Of a DNA stretch of 11,713 bases, positions 6,363-11,713 are shown in pieces. The translations under genes and the position numbers were made by a program. Below the pieces are notes generated by a model. It was not told where the DNA came from. It worked only from the letters and a program-made list of their open reading frames with translations, and did not search any database. This DNA comes from an uncultured Collinsella sp. (GTDB lineage Bacteria > Actinomycetota > Coriobacteriia > Coriobacteriales > Coriobacteriaceae), in contig CABUDJ010000066.1 of assembly GCA_902490325.1 (NCBI GenBank), forward strand, positions 1 to 11,713, given 5' to 3'. Each line of letters starts with the position of its first letter. Within the stretch, counting starts at the first letter, position 1.

Positions 6363-6941
6363 TTACTCCTCGCACGCGCCCTCAAGCCGCAGCAGCCACT
6401 CCTTACGGTCGAGACCGCCGGCATATCCATTGAGCGACCCGTCGGCCGCCACCACGCGATGGCACGGCACGATAATCGAAATGGGATTACGCGCGACTGC
6501 GGCCCCCACGGCACGGGGAGACTCAACGGGCGTTTCATTTCCCGGCACACGATGTCGAGCCGCAACACGCTGGGCGATCTCGCCATACGTAGCGACCTCG
6601 CCACGCGGAATAGAAAGCAGCTCGTACCAAACTTCACGCTGAAACGCCGTACCAATCAAATGCAACGGCGGCGTAAACCGAGGTTCCTGCCCTGCAAAAT
6701 AAGCATTCAGCCAAGCCCACGAACGCTCAAGCACCGAAGAAGCCGCACCATTTGCCGGACTAACCGACGACATGCCACCAATACCGGAAACCGCGTCGGT
6801 GCCTTCAACATGTTCGGGATCTTCTTTGAGAAGCGTGGAGCCAAAGTGCTCCTGCCCCTCGAACCAAAGCCCCGTCAGACCGCGGCCATCAGCGGCAAGC
6901 AAGATTTCGCCCAAAGGCGAAGTAAACGTCGTCGTGACCAC
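6363..6941 (-). CDS. ogt: Methylated-DNA--protein-cysteine methyltransferase
   Basis: A 192-aa suicide repair enzyme that moves alkyl groups from O6-alkylguanine to its own cysteine. The acceptor C160 sits in IIVPCHRVV, with the recognition helix around TYGEIAQRV (118-126), the arginine-finger segment SPRAVGAAVARNP (141-153), and the closing GYAGGLDRKEWLLRLE (172-187). The N-terminal ~90 residues form the variable domain (TSPLGEILLAADGRGLTGLWF). A low-complexity insert at ~40-70 is longer than in many relatives. The start is a GTG at 6941, supported by GAAAGGAG six bases upstream; TATTAT ~30 bp upstream may be its -10 box, without a clear -35 box. The gene is transcribed alone toward the Abi remnant, and its stop codon lies within 16 bases of the deletion junction. 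The family call is firm; ogt versus another MGMT symbol is a naming choice. Confidence 0.93.
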   Translation of the reverse strand: MVTTTFTSPLGEILLAADGRGLTGLWFEGQEHFGSTLLKEDPEHVEGTDAVSGIGGMSSVSPANGAASSVLERSWAWLNAYFAGQEPRFTPPLHLIGTAFQREVWYELLSIPRGEVATYGEIAQRVAARHRVPGNETPVESPRAVGAAVARNPISIIVPCHRVVAADGSLNGYAGGLDRKEWLLRLEGACEE

Positions 6942-7001
6942 CAGCGGCTCCTTTCAAAACTCCGCAACATAATACCGCGAATTGTGCAGACAACCCCAAT
7001 C

Positions 7002-7157
7002 GACCCCAAAGTCACCCAAGGCAGCAGGCGCGACAGCGCCGCAGCTGCCGCACGACCCCAAAGTCCCCGCAGGTAGCAGGCGCAACGCGCCGCAGCTGCC
7101 GGCCGCGCTCCGCAGTCCCCCAAGACGGCAGGCGCGAAGCGCCGGGGCCGCCGCCGG
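7002..7157. repeat. Three 52-bp GC-rich tandem repeats with internal hairpins
   Basis: Three degenerate units start at 7002, 7054 and 7106. AGTC recurs at 7010, 7062 and 7114, and the GGCGC arm at 7027, 7079 and 7131, an exact 52-bp period. Each unit holds a 5-bp stem GGCGC/GCGCC closing a loop of 3-4 bases (GACA, AAC, GAA). Units 1 and 2 share GACCCCAAAGTC and GCAGCTGCCG; unit 3 is more diverged. No supported gene overlaps them; they lie upstream of the alkyltransferase gene. Confidence 0.7.
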
Positions 7158-7253
7158 GACCAGGGCCTGCAACGGCCACGTGCCCCCACATCAGTCCAGC
7201 GGCCCCAACCAGCAACGGCCCCATCGCAGGCCGCTCGCAGCTGAGTCACCGCA
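7158..7253. other. GC-rich spacer, nothing recognised
   Basis: The rest of the gap between the tandem repeats and the palindrome is GC-rich with short C and G runs. Frames open on both strands here have low-complexity products (A, G, P, R) and no ribosome sites, so I call no gene. Confidence 0.4.
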
Positions 7254-7257
7254 GGCA

Positions 7258-7379
7258 GGGGCCGGGCTTAGTTTTCAGAACACTCCGCAGACCAGTGTGG
7301 CGCCTTGTCCGCGGCTCCGAAGGAGCAGGACAAGGCGCCACACATGGTCGAGGACGTTCTGAAAACTAAGCCCGGCCCC
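7258..7379. repeat. 122-bp nested palindrome
   Basis: The outer arms 7258-7281 and 7356-7379 are perfect 24-bp inverted repeats. The inner arms 7296-7310 and 7328-7342 pair over 15 bp (TGTGGCGCCTTGTCC). The tip is GCTCC-GAA-GGAGC (7314-7326). Between outer and inner arms the two sides also partly match (GACCA near each inner arm). It begins 17 bases beyond the asd stop codon, so it forms a large hairpin in the 3' end of that mRNA. There is no T tract right after it. It could be a transcript stabiliser or terminator, or a MITE/REP-like insertion. Confidence 0.75.
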
Positions 7380-7395
7380 CGCCGGACAGGTCGCA

Positions 7396-8421
7396 CTACT
7401 CGCAGAGCAGCTTAGCAATCTGGACGGCGTTGGTTGCCGCGCCCTTACGGATTTGGTCGCCGCAGCACCAGAAGGTGATGCCACGCGCGGCCTCGGGGTT
7501 CGAGATGTCGCGGCGCACGCGGCCGACCCAAATCAGGTCCTGGTCGGAGGTGTCCATCGGCATGGGGAAGCGGTCGTGTGCATCCTCGGCAGCCATATCG
7601 TCAACCAGCTTGACACCCGGGGCAGAAGCCAGCGCAGCACGAGCCTCCTCGACCGTGATGTCACGCTCGAACTCGAGCGTAATGCTCTCGGAGTGCGAGC
7701 GCAGCACGGGCACGCGCACACAGGTGCAGTTCACGCGCAGCTCGGGCAGATGCATGATCTTGCGGCCCTCGTTTTGCAACTTCATCTCCTCGGAGGTAAA
7801 GCCCTCTTCCTTGACGCCGCCAATCTGCGGAATCAGGTTGCTCGCCAGCTGGGCGGCAAAGGCGCGCGGCTCGGGAATCTCCTCGCCACGGCCCAGGGCG
7901 CCAAGCTGGGCCTCGAGCTCGGCCATACCGGGGGCACCGGCGCCCGAAGCTGCCTGATACGTGGACACGATCATGCGCTTTACGCCGGCAAGCTGGTGCA
8001 GCGGCCAGGTGGGAACCAGGCCGATAATGGTCGCACAGTTGGGGTTGGCGATAAGGCCGTGATGCCACTTGATATCGTCGGCATTGATCTCGGGCACGAC
8101 CAGCGGCACCTCGGGATCCATGCGGAAGGCGTGGCTGTTGTCGACCACGACGGCGCCACGCTTGACAGCCTCGGGCAGCAGCTCCTTGGCGATATCGTCG
8201 CCGGCAGCGCCGAGCACGATATCGCAGCCCTCAAAGGCCTCGGGGCAAGCCTCTTCAATCACGATCTGCTCGCCGCGGAACTCGACGGTCTTGCCCGCGG
8301 AGCGTGCACTTGCCAGCAGCTTGAGCTTGCCAACCGGGAACTCCTGCTCGTTAAGGCACTCGAGCATCTGGGTGCCTACAGCTCCCGTCGCGCCCAAAAT
8401 AGCAACCGTGTACTGTTTCAT
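7396..8421 (-). CDS. asd: Aspartate-semialdehyde dehydrogenase
   Basis: A 341-aa cytoplasmic enzyme that reduces aspartyl phosphate with NADPH to aspartate semialdehyde, the branch point to lysine/diaminopimelate, threonine and methionine. It shows the NADP-binding GATGAVG (10-16), DNSHAFR (94-100), the catalytic C129 in ANPNCATI, YQAASGAGAPGM (155-166), the acid/base H243 in RVPVLRSHSESI, and the C-terminal GDQIRKGAATNAVQIA. The start at 8421 is preferred over the longer frame from 8508: it opens with the MKQYTVAILGATG beta strand and follows AAAGGGGGAAGC, whereas the extra residues (LYTLATIIGLLG) have no counterpart in the family. The gene lies downstream of lysC on the same strand with a 173-bp gap that contains two hairpins, so it may be read both from lysC and from its own promoter. 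A large palindrome follows its stop. Confidence 0.96.
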   Translation of the reverse strand: MKQYTVAILGATGAVGTQMLECLNEQEFPVGKLKLLASARSAGKTVEFRGEQIVIEEACPEAFEGCDIVLGAAGDDIAKELLPEAVKRGAVVVDNSHAFRMDPEVPLVVPEINADDIKWHHGLIANPNCATIIGLVPTWPLHQLAGVKRMIVSTYQAASGAGAPGMAELEAQLGALGRGEEIPEPRAFAAQLASNLIPQIGGVKEEGFTSEEMKLQNEGRKIMHLPELRVNCTCVRVPVLRSHSESITLEFERDITVEEARAALASAPGVKLVDDMAAEDAHDRFPMPMDTSDQDLIWVGRVRRDISNPEAARGITFWCCGDQIRKGAATNAVQIAKLLCE

Positions 8422-8495
8422 GCTTCCCCCTTTAAAGGTTGTGGCTTTTGCCCGCACGCCGAGCAGGCCGATTATTGTTGCCAGTGTATACAAGA

Positions 8496-8522
8496 ACGGG
8501 GCGGGCACGAAACCCGCCCCGT
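8496..8522 (-). terminator. GC-rich hairpin in the lysC-asd gap
   Basis: ACGGGGCGGG (8496-8505) pairs with 8513-8522 over 10 bp around a 7-nt loop. Read on the minus strand, in the direction of lysC transcription, the stem is followed by TCTTGTAT. It is plausible as a terminator or attenuator for lysC upstream of asd, though the T tract is broken. Confidence 0.5.
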
Positions 8523-8544
8523 CGAAACGAAACCGAAACGAAAC
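8523..8544. repeat. Tandem 11-mer CGAAACGAAAC, two perfect copies
   Basis: CGAAACGAAAC occurs at 8523-8533 and again at 8534-8544, directly between the two hairpins of the lysC-asd gap. On the coding (minus) strand it gives a T-rich GTTTC run. Confidence 0.6.
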
Positions 8545-8552
8545 GCCCCGCC

Positions 8553-8584
8553 GTAGATTTTTGAGACATGACCCAAAAATCTAC
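8553..8584. repeat. AT-rich inverted repeat after lysC
   Basis: GTAGATTTTTG (8553-8563) pairs with CAAAAATCTAC (8574-8584), a perfect 11-bp stem with a 10-nt loop, ten bases after the lysC stop codon. No T tract follows on either strand, so it is a hairpin or dyad of unknown role rather than a standard terminator. Confidence 0.55.
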
Positions 8585-8594
8585 CGAGCAGTCG

Positions 8595-9983
8595 CTACTT
8601 TTTGAGCGCAGCCAGAGCGGGATCGACCGGCGCAGGAGCCTCCAGATCGGAGACCTTCACAATGCCGTTTTCGTCGGAGAAGGCACGGTAAATGGTCCGA
8701 ATCGCCAGGTCGAAGTCCTTCTCCTCGACACCGATAATGATATTGATCTCGTCACAGCTCTGCGAAATCATGCGCACGCTCACGCCGGCCTGGCCGAGCA
8801 TGCCAAACAGATGGCCCGAGATACCTGCACGACCGCGCAGGTTACGACCGACGGTCGCGATGAGCGCCAGGCCCTCGACAACCTCGATCTCGAGCGGCTC
8901 GACCTCCTGCTGAATGTCGCCCACAAGCGAGTACAGCGAATCGTGCACATCCTGCTCCTGCACCACGGCGCCAAAGCGGTCGACACCAGTGGGCATGTGC
9001 TCGACGGAAACGTCATAGCGCTCGAAGACCGAAAGCGCGCGGCGCATAAAGCCAACGCGGGGCTTGGTGCGGTCGCGGGCAACGTTGATGGCGACAAAAC
9101 CGCGCTTGCCGGTCACACCGGTAATGATGGGCTCCGCCTCGCCCTCATCAGCCGTCTCGCTAATGATGGTGCCGGGGTCCTGCGGCGCATTGGTGTTCTT
9201 GATGACCAGCGGAATACCCGCCTCGCGCACGGGGAACACGGCCTCCTCGTGCAGGACGCTTGCACCCATGTACGAAAGCTCGCGCAGCTCCTCGTAGGTA
9301 ACGCGGGCGATGGGCTGAGCCTCGGGAACAATACGCGGATCGGCAGAGTAGAAGCCCGAAACGTCGGTCCAGTTCTCGTAAAGGTCGGCGCCCAGGCACT
9401 TGGCCAGAATCGAGCCCGAGATATCGCCGCCGCCACGATCGAGCAGCTTGATCTGGCCCTCGCGCGTCGCGCCGTAGAAGCCAGGCATAACGAAGCCGCC
9501 CTGCTGGCCATACTCCTGCACCAGCTCGGAGGTGCGATTCATGCTGAGCGTACCGTCGTGATGGAACGCCACAACCGTCGCGGCGTCCAGGAACGGTAAG
9601 CCCAGGTACTCGGCCATCAGGCGGGCGGTAAAGTACTCGCCACGGCTCACAAGCTCCTCGGTGGAGTAGCCGCCCGAGCGGGCGCGCTCGGCAAAGGCCG
9701 CGAACTCCTCACGGATGGGATAGGTGAGCTCCAGCTCGTCAGCGATATCAAAATAGCGCTGGCCAATGTCCTCGAGCAGTTCCTCGCACGACACGTGGTA
9801 CTTAACGTGCGCGTTAACCAGGTAGAGCAGGTCAGTCACCTTGGTGTCGCCCTTAAAGCGGCGACCGCAGGCAGAAACCACCACAAAACGGCGGGCCGGA
9901 TCGGCATCGACGATGGCCTTGATCTTTTTGAAGTGTTCGGCGTCGGCGACCGACGAGCCGCCAAACTTGGCAATCTTAATCAT
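8595..9983 (-). CDS. lysC: Aspartate kinase, monofunctional with C-terminal ACT domains
   Basis: A 462-aa cytoplasmic enzyme that phosphorylates aspartate, the first step of the lysine/threonine/methionine pathway. The kinase domain (1-~280) carries KFGGSS (6-11), SRGEYFTARLMAEYLG (113-128), LDRGGGDISGSILA (181-194) and WTDVSGFYSADPRIV (205-219). Two ACT units follow at ~290-365 and ~370-440 (ITGVTGKRGFVAINVAR; GLALIATVGRNL and ISQSCDEINIIIGV); these bind end-product amino acids for feedback inhibition. Which one, lysine or threonine, I cannot say. There is no homoserine dehydrogenase fusion. The length matches the 440-465 aa aspartate kinases of Clostridia and Coriobacteriia rather than the ~420-aa alpha/beta type. 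The only purine-rich site ahead of the ATG, GAAAGG, is unusually far (~13 nt), so initiation may be weak or the leader structured. It is divergent from thrC and upstream of asd. Confidence 0.95.
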   Translation of the reverse strand: MIKIAKFGGSSVADAEHFKKIKAIVDADPARRFVVVSACGRRFKGDTKVTDLLYLVNAHVKYHVSCEELLEDIGQRYFDIADELELTYPIREEFAAFAERARSGGYSTEELVSRGEYFTARLMAEYLGLPFLDAATVVAFHHDGTLSMNRTSELVQEYGQQGGFVMPGFYGATREGQIKLLDRGGGDISGSILAKCLGADLYENWTDVSGFYSADPRIVPEAQPIARVTYEELRELSYMGASVLHEEAVFPVREAGIPLVIKNTNAPQDPGTIISETADEGEAEPIITGVTGKRGFVAINVARDRTKPRVGFMRRALSVFERYDVSVEHMPTGVDRFGAVVQEQDVHDSLYSLVGDIQQEVEPLEIEVVEGLALIATVGRNLRGRAGISGHLFGMLGQAGVSVRMISQSCDEINIIIGVEEKDFDLAIRTIYRAFSDENGIVKVSDLEAPAPVDPALAALKK

Positions 9984-10087
9984 GGGCTGGAGGTTACCTT
10001 TCTAAAAAGCCTCTGCGAACCTATTTTGCACGCTCTGATACCATGGTTTCACCGATTGGGACCAAGGCATCCGAGGAGCAGTGTTAT
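9984..10087. promoter_or_regulatory. Divergent lysC/thrC promoter region
   Basis: These 104 bp must hold the start signals for both genes. It is AT-richer than its neighbours (CTATTTTGCACG, TTCTAAAAAGCC). I find no box pair good enough to name as a promoter, and there is no room for a lysine riboswitch or T-box leader. TGCGAA-N5-TTTGCA (10014-10030) is an imperfect dyad, the only operator-like pattern seen. Confidence 0.4.
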
Positions 10088-11605
10088 ATGGGAACTTATC
10101 ATAGTACACGAGGACGCACTTTATCGTGCTCAAGTAAGGTGGCAATCCGTACCGGCATCGCTCCCGACGGGGGTTTGTTTGTCTCGGACGAGCTCGGCAC
10201 CCAGCAGGTCGATATCAGCTCGCTTGCAGATAAATCGTACTTTGAAATCGCTCAAGATGTGTTGGGAATGTTACTGAATGATTACACGGCCGAAGAAATT
10301 TCGGCGTGTGTCGACGAGGCATACCGCGGCACGTTCGCGAGTGAAGAGGTTACGCCGCTCGTCAAACTCGACGCTGCGCCGGGCACCGACGCCCCTCAGA
10401 CCTATGTGATGGAGCTCTTTGGCGGCCCCACGAGCGCCTTCAAGGACGTCGCCCTGCAAATGCTCCCCCGTCTGATGGCCCGCACTTCTGCCAAGGATGG
10501 CGGCGCCGAGCGCATCATGATCGTCACCGCCACGTCAGGCGACACGGGCAAGGCAGCACTCGCCGGCTTTGCCGACGCTCCGGGCACGGGCATCACCGTC
10601 TTTTATCCCGAGGGCAAGGTCAGCCGCGTCCAGAACCTGCAGATGTCCACTCAGGAGGGCGATAACGTCGCCGTCTGCGGCATCCGCGGCAACTTCGACG
10701 ATGCCCAGAGCGCCGTCAAGCGTATCTTTGCCGATAAGGAGCTTGCCGAGCGCCTGGAGGCCGCTGGCACTGTGCTTTCGAGCGCCAACTCCATCAATGT
10801 CGGCCGTCTGGTACCGCAGGTTGTCTACTACTTTGCCGCCTATGCGCAGCTGCTGCGCGCCGGCGCCATCAAGGCCGGCGACGCCGTGGAGTTCTGCGTA
10901 CCGACCGGCAACTTTGGCGATATCTTGGCCGGCTACTACGCCAAGCGCATGGGTCTGCCCGTCGCCAAGCTCGTCGTGGCGAGCGACAAGAACAACGTGC
11001 TTGCCGACTTCCTGACCACCGGCGTTTACGACCGTAACCGCCCGTTCTTCACGACCATCTCGCCGTCGATGGACATCCTTATTAGCTCCAACCTGGAGCG
11101 CATGCTGTACTTCCTGTCCGATGGCGACTGCGAGCTCGTTGCCGGCCTTATGGAGCAGCTGGCACAGACTGGTCGCTACGAGGTTCCCGCCGACCTGCTG
11201 GCAAAGATTCAGAGCGTCTTTGGCTGCGGTTGGGCCAGCGAGGACGAGGTCCGCGCTGCCATCAAGAACTGCTGGGATGCAAACGGCTATGTGATCGACC
11301 CGCACACCGCTTGCGGCTATCACGTCTTTGAAAAGGTCGCCCCCGCCGAGGGCGCCAAGGCCCGCGTGCTGCTTTCAACCGCTAGCCCCTACAAGTTCCC
11401 GCGCGCCTGCTGCGACGCCCTGGGCCTCGACGTACCCGAGGACGATTTTGAGGCCATGCGCGTGCTCGAGCAGGCCACCAACACGGTCGCCCCGGCCCAG
11501 CTCGCCGAACTCGAGTCCAAGCCCGTCCGCTTCGAAGACGTCTGCGACGTAGCCGACATGGCCAACTACGTAGAGTCTGCAGCAAAACGAATGAGCACCA
11601 ACTAG
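10088..11605 (+). CDS. thrC: Threonine synthase
   Basis: A 505-aa PLP enzyme of fold type II that converts O-phosphohomoserine to threonine and phosphate. The N-terminal part YHSTRGRTLSCSSKVAIRTG and IAPDGGLFV is the usual opening of the long threonine synthases. The PLP lysine is K119 in FGGPTSAFKDVALQ; the phosphate loop region includes VTATSGDTGKAAL (147-159). Further blocks are SANSINVGRLVPQVVYYF, VPTGNFGDILAGYYAKRMGL and ASDKNNVL. The ATG at 10088 has GAGGAG nine bases upstream; an in-frame ATG at 10043 would add 15 residues not seen in the family. The gene is single, divergent from lysC, and followed by an intrinsic terminator. Homoserine dehydrogenase and homoserine kinase genes are not in view. 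Confidence 0.96.
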   Translation: MGTYHSTRGRTLSCSSKVAIRTGIAPDGGLFVSDELGTQQVDISSLADKSYFEIAQDVLGMLLNDYTAEEISACVDEAYRGTFASEEVTPLVKLDAAPGTDAPQTYVMELFGGPTSAFKDVALQMLPRLMARTSAKDGGAERIMIVTATSGDTGKAALAGFADAPGTGITVFYPEGKVSRVQNLQMSTQEGDNVAVCGIRGNFDDAQSAVKRIFADKELAERLEAAGTVLSSANSINVGRLVPQVVYYFAAYAQLLRAGAIKAGDAVEFCVPTGNFGDILAGYYAKRMGLPVAKLVVASDKNNVLADFLTTGVYDRNRPFFTTISPSMDILISSNLERMLYFLSDGDCELVAGLMEQLAQTGRYEVPADLLAKIQSVFGCGWASEDEVRAAIKNCWDANGYVIDPHTACGYHVFEKVAPAEGAKARVLLSTASPYKFPRACCDALGLDVPEDDFEAMRVLEQATNTVAPAQLAELESKPVRFEDVCDVADMANYVESAAKRMSTN

Positions 11606-11617
11606 ACCCCTTATTAA

Positions 11618-11647
11618 GCGCCGGCGAAAGCCGGCGCACCTTCTTTC
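11618..11647 (+). terminator. Intrinsic terminator of thrC
   Basis: GCGCCGGC (11618-11625), a GAAA tetraloop and GCCGGCGC (11630-11637) form a perfect 8-bp stem, followed by ACCTTCTTTC. It starts 13 bases after the thrC stop codon. Confidence 0.85.
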
Positions 11648-11713
11648 ATCAGATAACCCCCGGGATGATGACGAACATGCGAGGTTTGCGCTGGTTGCTG
11701 GGACGGTGATTTT
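11648..11713. other. Right edge, no feature
   Basis: The final 66 bases after the terminator contain no frame, hairpin or promoter that I can support. Confidence 0.4.

Noticed and set aside
6348..7076. Continuation of the Abi frame as a 284-codon gene
   Set aside because: Past codon 42 the product has no Abi features and is simply antisense to the alkyltransferase gene, whose motifs and ribosome site are clear.
7002..7157. CRISPR array
   Set aside because: Only three units, degenerate along their whole length and without unique spacers; no cas gene is present.
8422..8508. N-terminal extension of asd
   Set aside because: The extra 29 residues do not fit the family, and a strong ribosome site sits just before the start at 8421.
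7453..8556. Long plus-strand frame opposite asd
   Set aside because: The asd catalytic motifs fix the coding strand; this frame has no start signals or family features.
8568..9599. Long plus-strand frame opposite lysC
   Set aside because: The kinase and ACT motifs are on the minus strand. High GC in the third position keeps the opposite frame open.
9984..10087. Lysine riboswitch or T-box upstream of lysC
   Set aside because: The gap is too short for either class and must also serve thrC; none of their conserved elements is seen.
10535..11323. Long minus-strand frame opposite thrC
   Set aside because: It is a shadow of thrC, with a product rich in V, A, G and D and no motifs.

Overview
The window looks like a chromosomal segment of a high-GC gut actinobacterium of the Coriobacteriia, most likely Collinsella or a close relative. 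This is an inference from composition, codon use and the style of the proteins; no rRNA or other marker is present. It carries ordinary housekeeping genes at the right and a patchwork of accessory DNA at the left and centre.

Left part (1-1670). An IS256-family element has lost the middle and end of its transposase gene (50-901, minus). Its two presumed ends lie near 143 and 989. A small conserved gene of unknown function follows (1232-1552, plus), then a strong hairpin at 1586-1627 in the convergent gap.

ABC transporter (1669-5141, minus). An ATPase is followed after 5 nt by a large two-module FtsX/MacB-type permease. The pair is bracketed almost exactly by two inverted copies of a 36-bp palindromic repeat (1634-1669 and 5191-5226).

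Stress/defence part (5342-6941). A GyrI-like small-molecule-binding protein (5413-6051, plus) sits behind a perfect 14-bp palindrome, CGAACAGCTGTTCG, that matches Gram-positive/actinobacterial LexA boxes. The gene is therefore probably SOS-controlled, as sbmC/gyrI is in E. coli. Next comes a promoter, a short leader whose arms interleave as in a pseudoknot, and only the first 42 codons of an Abi_2 (AbiD/AbiF) abortive-infection protein. The rest of that gene is gone, and the break lies against the 3' end of an O6-alkylguanine-DNA alkyltransferase gene (6363-6941, minus). The set reads as genotoxic-stress protection plus the wreck of a phage-defence locus that may have been of the RNA-associated AbiF type.

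Repeat-rich gap (6942-7395). This gap without a gene holds three 52-bp GC-rich tandem units, each with a small hairpin, and a 122-bp nested palindrome.

Aspartate-family amino-acid part (7396-11605). lysC (aspartate kinase) and asd (aspartate-semialdehyde dehydrogenase) run leftward, and thrC (threonine synthase) runs rightward from a shared 104-bp divergent promoter region. Together they supply the first two steps from aspartate and the last step to threonine; homoserine dehydrogenase and homoserine kinase are not in the window. A clear intrinsic terminator follows thrC, and the last 66 bases hold nothing recognisable.
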